A stretch of 34,294 nucleotides of DNA from Ignavibacteriota bacterium (lineage in GTDB: Bacteria; Bacteroidota; Ignavibacteria; Ignavibacteriales; Melioribacteraceae). The notes under the pieces are model-generated. The model was not told the DNA's origin. It made no database searches and saw only the letters and a list, made by a program, of their open reading frames with translations. Below, piece after piece: positions 7,438 through 15,241 of the stretch; the stretch's first letter is position 1, and every line of letters starts with the position of its first letter. Both the position numbers and the translations under genes were made by a program. The stretch lies in assembly GCA_002746605.1 (NCBI GenBank), contig PDPT01000030.1:1-34294 (forward strand), given 5' to 3'.

Positions 7438-9887
7438 TATAAACTCCTCAAAATAGTTTCTAATTGTTCTTCATTTTCAACAAGAACCTCTCTGGCTTTG
7501 CTGCCTTCGGATGGTCCTACTATTCCCGCTTCTTCTAATTGATCAACAATTCTTGCAGCTCTGGAATAACCAAGTTTCAGTCTTCTTTGTAGTAAGGAAA
7601 CGGAACCTTGTTGATGATTTACAATAACTCTTGCCGCATCATTAAACATTTCATCCATATCAGCAAGAAAATTAGCACCTTCGTTACTTTGTTTTTCGAA
7701 CAACGAGGGTAAAAAATATCTTTTGGAAAAACCTTGTTGTGTATAAATATAATTGGTAATTGCTTCCACTTCATCTGTAGAAATAAAAGCATTTTGCATT
7801 CTAATCGGTTTGGGAACGCCTCCGGGTAAAAACAACATATCACCTCTTCCGAGTAATTGATCGGCTCCGTTCATATCCAAAATTGTTCTTGAATCAATTT
7901 TTACTGCAACTTGGTAAGCAATTCGTGCCGGGAAATTTGCTTTTATTGTACCTGTTATAACATTTACCGAAGGTCTTTGAGTTGCCACAACAAGATGAAT
8001 ACCAACTGCTCTGGCAAGTTGAGCAAGCCTTGCAATCGGGGCTTCCACTTCTTTACCCGAAGTCATCATTAAGTCAGCCAACTCATCAATAACAACAACA
8101 ATATAAGGCAATTTGTAATGCTTCATTTTATCTGTATCAATTGGTTTTTGTTTTGGGTTTGATACTTTTTTATTGTAATCAATAATATGTCTTACACCGG
8201 CTTTAGCAAGTTTATCATATCGTTTTTCCATTTCGAGTTCAACGGATTTTAAAACCAAAAGAGCATTTTGCGGATTGGTAATAATCTCTTCATCCAAATC
8301 AGGTGAAACTGCCAAGTAGTGTTTGTTTAATCTTCCATAAAAAGATAACTCAATTTTTTTAGGATCAATAATTACAAATTTAACATCTGAAGGGTGTTTA
8401 GAATAAATCAAACTTGTAATAAGCATATTTATACCAACACTCTTACCCGAACCGGTTGCACCTGCAATAAGCAAATGAGGCATTATTGCCAAATCGGTTA
8501 TATAAACTTCTCCAATAATTGTTTTCCCTATTGCAATAGGCAGTTCGGCTTTAGATTTATTAAGATATGAAAGAACTGATCTTGCACTTACTAATTGCGA
8601 CTTTTCATTAGGTATTTCTACACCGATTGCACTTTTTCCGGGAATTGGAGCTATTATTCTTATTCCTCTCGCAGCAAGTGCTAAGGCAATATCATGCTCT
8701 AAGCTAACAATACGACTTATTTTTACGCCGGGAGCAGGAACAATTTCATAAAGAGTAACAACTGGACCGGGAGTAACTGAAATATCAACTATTTCAATAT
8801 CAAATAATTTAAGTTTTTCTTTTAATAATTCGGCTTTGGTTTTAAGTTCAATCTCTGAAACTTTAACTGCTTCATCATCCGAAAATTTAAGCAAATCTAA
8901 ACCGGGAGGTCTGAAAGATATTTTTTCGTCCCATTGGTCAGGTAATTCTTTTTCTACTTCTTTATCAATTGCAGGAATTATTTCCTTGTTATCTTCTTCG
9001 GTTTTGCTTTTGGAAGTATTGGCAATTACTTCGGGTTCAATCTGCGGTTTGGAAAGAGCAATTTCTTCTTCATCGTTTCTTACAATTCTAATATTTGTTT
9101 CTTTTCTTTTAGGTTCAGTTTCCAAGTCTTCTGTTTCTTCAGATTTTATCTTTGCATTTATTTTTTTCTTGGCTACATTTTTTAGATTTTTTATTTTTTT
9201 AAGATTAGTCTTACTCTTATCGGAATATTTAACATTTATGTCCTTTTCAGTTTTAGCAAATAGTTTTGAGAAATAATTTCTGATAGTCCTGAATCTTAAA
9301 TCGAATGCAATAAAAAGAGCAATAAAAAAAGCTGCTATAGTTATTATTACACCTCCTAAAACTCCAAATAATCTTCCGATTGCCATACCTAAAAAATCAC
9401 CAATATTTCCTGCAAGTTCATAATGATTTGTAAAAAAATCATCGAGGCGTAAAACTCCGAAGAAAGTTGCCAAGATAATGCCGGCAGCTAAAAAGAAAGC
9501 AGTCAGGTTTACAGCTAAATTTGTATCACCTTTTTTAATTATTGTATAGCCCCAGACAAATGAAATAATGGGAATAACAATAGAGAAGTAACCTATTGTT
9601 GTAATTATTAAGAAATATGAAATATAAGCACCGAAAATTCCTAACCAATTACTGGTGTAATAAGCTCTATTTAGAAAATCTGGATTAGTTGAAAAAACAC
9701 TAAAAAAATCATTTAAGCTGTATGTTAAATTAGCTTGGTCTGATCGCGAATATGAAAGGATACTTAAAAACATCATTATCGATGTAATGATCAGAAAAAT
9801 TCCAATAAGTTTCTTTTTCTTATCTAACGATAGAATAAAAAATTCATTCGATTTTTTTTTTGTTTTATTTCTTCTTTGTTTTGCCAT
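7437..9887 (-). CDS. ftsK: DNA translocase FtsK/SpoIIIE
   Basis: This 816-residue translocase couples chromosome dimer resolution and terminus segregation to septation. The N-terminus has four membrane segments (about 26-48, 83-113, 125-145, 168-195). A charged linker (about 205-330) follows, then the alpha/beta motor with Walker A GATGSGKS (476-483) and Walker B VVVIDELADLM (DELADLM at 601-607). A winged-helix gamma domain lies at about 745-816 (SLLQRRLKLGYSRAARIVDQLEEAG), which reads KOPS-like DNA signals in the family. I start at the ATG at 9887; the TTG one codon earlier is also open. The linker is short compared with the E. coli protein. It follows comB by 16 bp and leads into lolA. Confidence 0.96.
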   Translation of the reverse strand: MAKQRRNKTKKKSNEFFILSLDKKKKLIGIFLIITSIMMFLSILSYSRSDQANLTYSLNDFFSVFSTNPDFLNRAYYTSNWLGIFGAYISYFLIITTIGYFSIVIPIISFVWGYTIIKKGDTNLAVNLTAFFLAAGIILATFFGVLRLDDFFTNHYELAGNIGDFLGMAIGRLFGVLGGVIITIAAFFIALFIAFDLRFRTIRNYFSKLFAKTEKDINVKYSDKSKTNLKKIKNLKNVAKKKINAKIKSEETEDLETEPKRKETNIRIVRNDEEEIALSKPQIEPEVIANTSKSKTEEDNKEIIPAIDKEVEKELPDQWDEKISFRPPGLDLLKFSDDEAVKVSEIELKTKAELLKEKLKLFDIEIVDISVTPGPVVTLYEIVPAPGVKISRIVSLEHDIALALAARGIRIIAPIPGKSAIGVEIPNEKSQLVSARSVLSYLNKSKAELPIAIGKTIIGEVYITDLAIMPHLLIAGATGSGKSVGINMLITSLIYSKHPSDVKFVIIDPKKIELSFYGRLNKHYLAVSPDLDEEIITNPQNALLVLKSVELEMEKRYDKLAKAGVRHIIDYNKKVSNPKQKPIDTDKMKHYKLPYIVVVIDELADLMMTSGKEVEAPIARLAQLARAVGIHLVVATQRPSVNVITGTIKANFPARIAYQVAVKIDSRTILDMNGADQLLGRGDMLFLPGGVPKPIRMQNAFISTDEVEAITNYIYTQQGFSKRYFLPSLFEKQSNEGANFLADMDEMFNDAARVIVNHQQGSVSLLQRRLKLGYSRAARIVDQLEEAGIVGPSEGSKAREVLVENEEQLETILRSL
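7444..7449 (-). promoter_or_regulatory. Shine-Dalgarno site deciding the lolA GTG start
   Basis: Minus-strand GAGGAG lies inside the last codons of ftsK, 6 bases before the GTG at 7437. It explains why translation can begin at a GTG that overlaps the ftsK stop. Confidence 0.7.
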
Positions 9888-9903
9888 CAATAAATTATAA
9901 AAA

Positions 9904-10611
9904 TTAAGCTTGTTTTATAGAACCGCTTTCAAAGTACGGTACTATACCAATAATATTTTTTTGTGCCGCATATTCAATGTCTTTTTTAAAACCAAGTTCA
10001 ATTAATTTTTTACCATGTTCCGTTTCTTTCAGCATTTTACTTATTCTTCTTTTATTTTTACGGAACAACAAATTACAAACTTTACCGGAATCATCTAATT
10101 CTACATTAACTTCGGCAAGGATAAGTTCCTCAATTAAATCTCCTGCACAAACGGAGTCTTCAAAAGAAAATTGCCCGTTATTACCCGAACATAAAATGAC
10201 AACTTCATCTTCTTTAGATATTTTTTTTGCAACTGCATGATTGTTCAAAAATGAACTTAGATAAAGCTTAGAAGCAAACTTGGCTTTAATAATTGCTTTG
10301 CTGCCATTTGTTGTAAATAATATTATTGATTTACCTTTAATAATATCTTCAACATATTCCAAAGGTGAATTACCGAGTACAAATCCGTCTATTTTTTGAG
10401 CGTTTCTTTCACCACCAAGTAATGTATGCCCCGTGCTGGAAACTTTCATGGCAAACTCAATTGAGTTAACGGGAATTATCTCTTCAGCTCCATTATTTAA
10501 AGCCGTCACTATTGTTGATGTAGCCCTCAGTACATCAATAACAACAACAGTTTTTTTTGTAAAAAAAAGTTCATCAATATTTTGATGCGTAAAGATAGTT
10601 TTTACTTTCAT
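9904..10611 (-). CDS. comB: ComB family 2-phosphosulfolactate phosphatase
   Basis: This 235-residue protein matches the ComB family: TVVVIDVLRATSTIVTALNNGA near the N-terminus, then LLGGERNAQKIDGFVLGNSPLEY and ILFTTNGSKAI, with CSGNNGQFSFEDSVCAG further on. In methanogens ComB converts 2-phosphosulfolactate to sulfolactate on the way to coenzyme M. Many bacteria carry a homologue and some make sulfolactate for other ends. No comA or comC is in the window, so the true substrate is open. It starts one base after the gcvT stop (TGATATG) and is followed by ftsK after 16 bp, so it is part of the long run rather than a sulfonate operon. Confidence 0.87.
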   Translation of the reverse strand: MKVKTIFTHQNIDELFFTKKTVVVIDVLRATSTIVTALNNGAEEIIPVNSIEFAMKVSSTGHTLLGGERNAQKIDGFVLGNSPLEYVEDIIKGKSIILFTTNGSKAIIKAKFASKLYLSSFLNNHAVAKKISKEDEVVILCSGNNGQFSFEDSVCAGDLIEELILAEVNVELDDSGKVCNLLFRKNKRRISKMLKETEHGKKLIELGFKKDIEYAAQKNIIGIVPYFESGSIKQA

Positions 10612-10612
10612 A

Positions 10613-11695
10613 TCACATTTTTATAAATGGTAATCTTATTACTTTAGCTTTGGCAGCTTTTCCTCTAATTATAACATCAACTTCATTATCTATTGTGGCG
10701 TGTTCAATCTCAACATATCCCATTGCAATCGGTTTTTCCAGAATAGGGCTTACGGTTCCACTTGTAACTCTACCAATATTTTCGCCATTCTTTTTGATTT
10801 CATAATCTTTTCTAGGAAATGCTTTATCCAAAAATAAAAGAGCAACAAGTTTCTTTTTTATACCTTCTTCTTTTTGTTTGATTAAACTTTCACTCCCTAT
10901 AAACTCACCTTTTTTCAGTTTAGTTATCCAGCCAAGTCCGGCTTCTATCGTAGTTGTAGTTTCATCAATATCATTACCGTACAAGCAATAACCCATTTCC
11001 AGTCTTAGTGAATCTCTGCATCCTAACCCGGCGGGAATTATGTTAAACTCTTTACCTGCTTCAAACAAAGCGTCCCATATTTTTTCTGCTGTTTCTTCGG
11101 AGCCTTTGAAGTATAATTCGAACCCCAATTCTCCTGTGTAACCAGTTCGCGAAACAATAATATCAGTATCCAATAGTTTAGACATAGTAAATGTATAAAA
11201 ATCTATGTCAACTTTTTGATTAAATAATTTTTCTATAACTTTTCGGGAATTAGGACCTTGCACGGCAAGTAAGGAATAATCATCTGATTCATCAAGTAGT
11301 TTGGCATCAAACTTATTATTTTTTTTCATCCATTCAAAGTCTTTTTCTTTATTTGAACCGTTAACTACAAGCATAAATTCGTTATCGTCAATTCTATAGA
11401 CCAAAAGATCATCAACAATTCCACCATTTTCATAACACATTGCAGAATATTGAACCATTCCTTTTTCTAATTTTTTGGCGTTATTTACAGTAATATATTG
11501 AACAAAATTTAATGCTTCATTTCCTTTTACGATAATTTCACCCATGTGTGAAACATCGAAAACACCTACACTTGTTCGTACGGCTTTATGCTCGGCAATA
11601 ATTGAAGAATATTGAATAGGCATTTCATAGCCAGCAAAATCAACTAATTTTGCATTATTTTTTTTGTGGCAATTATAAAGTTTAGTTTTTTTCAT
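10613..11695 (-). CDS. gcvT: Aminomethyltransferase, glycine cleavage T protein
   Basis: This 360-residue protein is the normal length for GcvT, which takes the aminomethyl group from lipoyl-H protein and gives methylene-tetrahydrofolate and ammonia. Visible family segments are the start VDFAGYEMPIQYSSIIAEHKAVRTSVGVFDVSHMGEI, here split as VDFAGYEMPIQYS and VFDVSHMGEI, then SRTGYTGELGFELY and PAGLGCRDSLRLEMGYCLYG. The C-terminal barrel ends with GRVTSGTVSPILEKPIAMGY. All look intact. It begins one base after the transaldolase stop and ends one base before comB. The H and P proteins are not in the window, so the glycine cleavage genes are scattered. Confidence 0.95.
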   Translation of the reverse strand: MKKTKLYNCHKKNNAKLVDFAGYEMPIQYSSIIAEHKAVRTSVGVFDVSHMGEIIVKGNEALNFVQYITVNNAKKLEKGMVQYSAMCYENGGIVDDLLVYRIDDNEFMLVVNGSNKEKDFEWMKKNNKFDAKLLDESDDYSLLAVQGPNSRKVIEKLFNQKVDIDFYTFTMSKLLDTDIIVSRTGYTGELGFELYFKGSEETAEKIWDALFEAGKEFNIIPAGLGCRDSLRLEMGYCLYGNDIDETTTTIEAGLGWITKLKKGEFIGSESLIKQKEEGIKKKLVALLFLDKAFPRKDYEIKKNGENIGRVTSGTVSPILEKPIAMGYVEIEHATIDNEVDVIIRGKAAKAKVIRLPFIKM

Positions 11696-11696
11696 G

Positions 11697-12344
11697 TTAT
11701 TCCCGTGTTAATTTATTCCAATCATTTAAGAATTTGTCTAACCCAATATCCGTTAACGGATGATTAAACAGTTTTTTTATTACCGAATAAGGTATTGTAG
11801 CAACGTGAGCTCCCAACTCGGCAGCTTCTACAAGATGGAGCGGATGCCTTATGCTTGCCGCTAGAACTTGAGTTTCGTATCCGTAATTATCATAGATTCT
11901 AACTATTTGATCTATCAACTGCATACCGGTATGACTAATATCATCTAACCGCCCGATAAAAGGACTAATATATGTTGCTCCGGCTTTAGCTGCAAGCAAT
12001 GCCTGCGAAGCGGAGAAACATAAAGTAACATTTGTTTTTATATTTTCGCTGCTTAATGTTTTAACTGCTTTTATTCCTTCCAAAATCAGTGGGATCTTTA
12101 CTACAATGTTTTTGTGAATTGATGCCAAATCCCTTGCTTCTTTTATCATGCCATCATAATCCGTAGAAACTACTTCGGCACTAATCGGTCCATCAACTAC
12201 TTGAAGAATTTCATTAAGAAGCTGCTTAAAATCTTTTCCTTCTTTTGCAACAAGCGATGGATTTGTTGTAACACCATCTAACAACCCCATTGAGGCAACT
12301 TCTTTAATCTCTTCAATATTTGCTGTATCGATAAAAAATTTCAT
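11697..12344 (-). CDS. Transaldolase / fructose-6-phosphate aldolase-like (TalC/FSA type)
   Basis: This 215-residue protein is a short-type transaldolase ([31 protein letters not shown]). The Schiff-base lysine lies in [11 protein letters not shown]. Other family segments are [31 protein letters not shown] (read as [19 protein letters not shown] and [10 protein letters not shown]) and [20 protein letters not shown]. The family moves a dihydroxyacetone unit between sugar phosphates in the pentose phosphate pathway. From sequence, transaldolase activity cannot be told with certainty from fructose-6-phosphate aldolase, although plain transaldolase is usual for this context. It has a strong site (GGAGAG) before its ATG and starts about 36 bp after the real end of rng. 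Confidence 0.92.
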   Translation of the reverse strand: MKFFIDTANIEEIKEVASMGLLDGVTTNPSLVAKEGKDFKQLLNEILQVVDGPISAEVVSTDYDGMIKEARDLASIHKNIVVKIPLILEGIKAVKTLSSENIKTNVTLCFSASQALLAAKAGATYISPFIGRLDDISHTGMQLIDQIVRIYDNYGYETQVLAASIRHPLHLVEAAELGAHVATIPYSVIKKLFNHPLTDIGLDKFLNDWNKLTRE

Positions 12345-12380
12345 TAAAAACTCTCCTACGTAAAAATTTACTTTTTTAAT

Positions 12381-12508
12381 TTAATTAATTTTTTCTTCAG
12401 TTTTAGGTATCTTAACTTCAAATTCTTGCGGATTTATTTTCTCATTATCTTCTAACTTAATTCTAAGAAAATGTTTAAACTGAATTTTCCTTAAAGTTGA
12501 AGATCGTT
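12381..12508 (-). other. rng: C-terminal part of rng in the -1 frame (single-base frameshift)
   Basis: Just after codon Asn470 of rng, the -1 frame opens at CGA (12505) and runs 41 codons to TAA at 12381-12383. It reads RSSTLRKIQFKHFLRI, then KLEDNEKINPQEFEVKIP. The pattern basic helix / IKL / N-Q-E-F is what RNase G proteins have at their C-terminus (the E. coli protein ends with VKVQIEPLYNQEQFDV-like residues). One base missing between AGTAA and CGATC (about 12505-12508) would restore a continuous product. I see no canonical slippery heptamer there, so a mutation or sequencing error is likelier than programmed frameshifting. Confidence 0.75.
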
Positions 12509-13915
12509 ACTTAAAGAAGGATGAACACTTAAAATTAAACTTCTGTGTTTTCCTTCGGTTTTATATCTCTTGAACCATTCGTCAATTTCATGGATTACAC
12601 TTGAACGTTTTGTCATTAAACCCGTTCCACTACAATAAGGACAAACCTCATTTATTGATTGTACAATATTCTGTCGTACACGCTGCCTTGTAATTTGCAC
12701 TATTCCAAAATCAGTCATGGGCAGTAAAACAATTTTAGCTCTATCTTTTCTAAACTCTTTTTTGAGTTCGTCATATATTTTTTTTCTGTTTTTTTCATCT
12801 TCCAGATCAATAAAATCAACTACAATTAGTCCGCCTATATCTCTTAATCTTAATTGTCTTACTATTTCACGAGATGCTTCAAGATCTGTTTTCAATGAAT
12901 TTAATTCTTGTTCTTTTTTTGCAGCATATCTTCCACTGTTAACATCGATTACCGTCATCGCTTCAGTATGCTCAATCACAATATGTCCGCCATTGGGAAT
13001 TGGAACCTTTCTGCCCATCAAGGTTTTAATTTGCTCTTCAATTTTGAAGGTATCAAAAATCGGTTTTCGCGATTTGTAATATTCAACTTTTTCTAGAAGT
13101 TCAGGTTGAACCAATTGTATATAATCTTTTATTTCTTTAAACAAAGTTTTAGAATCTATAAAAACATTTGTTACATTAGAAGTAAATAAATCTCTTATGA
13201 CAGAAGTTGTAGTAGATAAATCTTTGTGAACAATTGCAGGTGGTTTTTGAGATTTTACTTTCGATTGAATTTTACTCCAAATTTTTACCAGATATTTAAT
13301 ATCAGTTTCCAAAGTACTTTCATCTTGTTCCTTAGCAGCGGTTCTGATAATTAATCCGCAATTCTCAGGAATAATACCTTTAGCAAGATTTTTTAATCTT
13401 TTACGTTCTTTATAATCAGATATTTTCTTTGAAATCCCGATTTTGTTGTCGAAAGGAATAAGAACACAAAACCTGCCTGGTATAGAAATATCCGATGAAA
13501 TTCTCACGCCTTTGTTTGCAACAGGTTCTTTAATAATTTGTACAATTATTTCTTGACCTTTGTGCAGTCTGGGAGTTGAATTATTATTTCTATTATTTGT
13601 TGAAACGATATTACTCTGCTGTTCATCTTCTTCTTCAATACTTATTTCCGCTTCTTCTTCATCGAGAACAGATTGAAATTCATTAAAAGAATCTCCAATA
13701 TCTGAGAAGTGAAGAAAAGCATCGTGCTTTAAGCCAATATTTACAAAGGCTGCTCTAATGCCCGGTAAAACTCTTGCGACTTTACCAAGATAAATATTAC
13801 CAACCATTCTTCGTTTTTCGGGATTATCAACGAAGAAGTCAATAAGTGTTCCATCCTCCGTAATTGCAACTCTATTTTGTGTTGCCGAGGAATTAATTAT
13901 TATTTCTTTTTGCAT
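12491..13915 (-). CDS. rng: Ribonuclease G/E family (Rng), apparently frameshifted near its 3' end
   Basis: This 474-residue frame encodes the RNase E/G catalytic region, a single-strand endonuclease in rRNA maturation and mRNA decay. An S1 domain at about 36-145 is split by an acidic, Asn-rich insert (about 84-113). The nuclease motifs TVIDVNSGRY (Asp324) and VVDFIDLED (Asp367) supply the metal-binding aspartates. The Zn-link CPYCSGTG is at 425-432. The frame stops at DLQL, which is too early for the family. The missing C-terminal end continues in the -1 frame to 12381, giving about 511 residues in total (see the next entry). The start ATG at 13915 has an AGAGAG site. The gene leads the 12.6-kb run. 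Confidence 0.93.
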   Translation of the reverse strand: MQKEIIINSSATQNRVAITEDGTLIDFFVDNPEKRRMVGNIYLGKVARVLPGIRAAFVNIGLKHDAFLHFSDIGDSFNEFQSVLDEEEAEISIEEEDEQQSNIVSTNNRNNNSTPRLHKGQEIIVQIIKEPVANKGVRISSDISIPGRFCVLIPFDNKIGISKKISDYKERKRLKNLAKGIIPENCGLIIRTAAKEQDESTLETDIKYLVKIWSKIQSKVKSQKPPAIVHKDLSTTTSVIRDLFTSNVTNVFIDSKTLFKEIKDYIQLVQPELLEKVEYYKSRKPIFDTFKIEEQIKTLMGRKVPIPNGGHIVIEHTEAMTVIDVNSGRYAAKKEQELNSLKTDLEASREIVRQLRLRDIGGLIVVDFIDLEDEKNRKKIYDELKKEFRKDRAKIVLLPMTDFGIVQITRQRVRQNIVQSINEVCPYCSGTGLMTKRSSVIHEIDEWFKRYKTEGKHRSLILSVHPSLSNDLQL

Positions 13916-14147
13916 ATAACTCTCTTGTATATAACAGGAGTTAGCAAATTGAAAGGAATTTTATTTTCTAATAATTTTTACTATAATAGTTATTTAGAAA
14001 ATTCTGAAAATTATACTGCTTATAAATTTTTAATATTGTTCTTATTATTGAATCTATTCTTTTTCGTAAATTAACAGTTAAAACTAACTGAACGATAAAG
14101 TTTCAATTTTTTTTCAGATATTTTCTTAATATTTTTAGATGTAATTT
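13916..14147. other. Promoter-sized gap between dus and rng
   Basis: These 232 bases separate the end of the translation operon (dus stop at 14148) from the start of rng. The region is very AT-rich. A small inverted repeat CAGTTA-aaac-TAACTG (14075-14090) could belong to the dus transcription end, but the U tract on the minus strand is poor. The space is large compared with all other gaps in the two flanking runs, so the rng promoter is most likely here. No specific promoter could be fixed with confidence. A 65-codon plus-strand frame that crosses into rng has no coding character. Confidence 0.5.
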
Positions 14148-15200
14148 TTAAACTTTAACTTCCTTCTTTGCTAACCAAAAAAGAACTCTATTATTAAATT
14201 TCTTTTTAATTTTTTCTTTATCAATTTTAGGATAAATATCATGTTGGATATTTATCACATGTTTTTCTACAATATCTCTCAACATATTGAAACTATCGGA
14301 GACATATAAATTATCAATCAGTTTTTCAATTCCATTTTGATATTTAAAGTACCAAATAATATTTTTTTTTGCTCTATCTAAACTAATGCTCAAACTTTGC
14401 TCTCGTTCTAACAAATCAATATGTTTAAGAACTGTATCCTTAATTTCCGTAAGTAACGGATTGTAAACTTTTCCTCTTTTGAGGTAATTAATCTCTTTGA
14501 AAATAAACGGATTACCAAGTGCACCGCGTGCAATTAGTAATCCATCACAATTAGTTTTTTCAAGAACTTCTAACGCATCGTTAGCGGTAAAAATTCCTCC
14601 GTTACCAAAAATAGGAATTTTTACGGTTTCCTTTAATTTTTTAATCCATTTCCAATCAGGTTTTTCATCATATCTCTGCAATCTTGTTCTTGCATGAACC
14701 GTAATTAATGATGCTCCATTATCTTCAATTATCTTTGCATTCTCAATTACATTAACTTGTTCGGCATAACCTAATCTTAATTTTAATGAAATTGGTATTC
14801 CTTCGGAATTTTCAACCATTTCTTTAACCAATTCGGCTAACTTTTTCGGTTGAGAAAGTAAGTATGAGCCCATTTTATTTTGGTACACCTTACTTACTGG
14901 GCATCCGCAATTAAGATCAATTAAATTGGGCTTATATCTCACAAGCTCTTTTACGGCTTGTCCTAAAATTTTAGGATTATTACCGAGTAACTGAACACCA
15001 ATGGGTTTTTCCGCTCTACTAAAAGTAAGCATTCTGAGTGTATTAAAATCATTTCTTATAATACCTTCGGCACTAACCATTTGGGTAAAGGTTAAACCTA
15101 CACCAAATTCTTTTGCAATAGTTCTAAAAGGATAATCGGTAATTTCAGCCATTGGGGCTAAAAAAATATTATTATTTACTTTTAGTTTTTCTAATTGCAA
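14148..15200 (-). CDS. dus: tRNA-dihydrouridine synthase (DusB-like)
   Basis: This 350-residue flavoenzyme of the Dus family reduces uridines in the tRNA D-loop with NAD(P)H. A TIM-barrel start (NIFLAPMAEITDYPFR) leads to the catalytic cysteine segment LIDLNCGCPVSKVYQNKMGSYLL, read as LIDLNCGCPVSKV. Phosphate/FMN segments IPIFGNGGIFTANDA and GLLIARGALGNPFIF follow. The helical C-terminal domain is present. Only a TTG at 15200 fits as a start: an in-frame TAA is 12 bases upstream and the next ATG is inside the conserved LAPMAEITD. The Shine-Dalgarno site is weak. It follows pnp by 41 bp and probably closes the operon. Confidence 0.93.
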   Translation of the reverse strand: MQLEKLKVNNNIFLAPMAEITDYPFRTIAKEFGVGLTFTQMVSAEGIIRNDFNTLRMLTFSRAEKPIGVQLLGNNPKILGQAVKELVRYKPNLIDLNCGCPVSKVYQNKMGSYLLSQPKKLAELVKEMVENSEGIPISLKLRLGYAEQVNVIENAKIIEDNGASLITVHARTRLQRYDEKPDWKWIKKLKETVKIPIFGNGGIFTANDALEVLEKTNCDGLLIARGALGNPFIFKEINYLKRGKVYNPLLTEIKDTVLKHIDLLEREQSLSISLDRAKKNIIWYFKYQNGIEKLIDNLYVSDSFNMLRDIVEKHVINIQHDIYPKIDKEKIKKKFNNRVLFWLAKKEVKV

Positions 15201-15241
15201 TTTATAGATTTATCTTAAACAGATTAATAAAAATAAACTAT

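Noticed and set aside
8836..9276. 146-codon plus-strand frame opposite ftsK
   Set aside because: It mirrors the charged FtsK linker, is low in complexity and has no ribosome site.
12717..13096. Plus-strand frames opposite rng
   Set aside because: They are shadows of a strongly conserved nuclease domain; no family likeness and no start signals.
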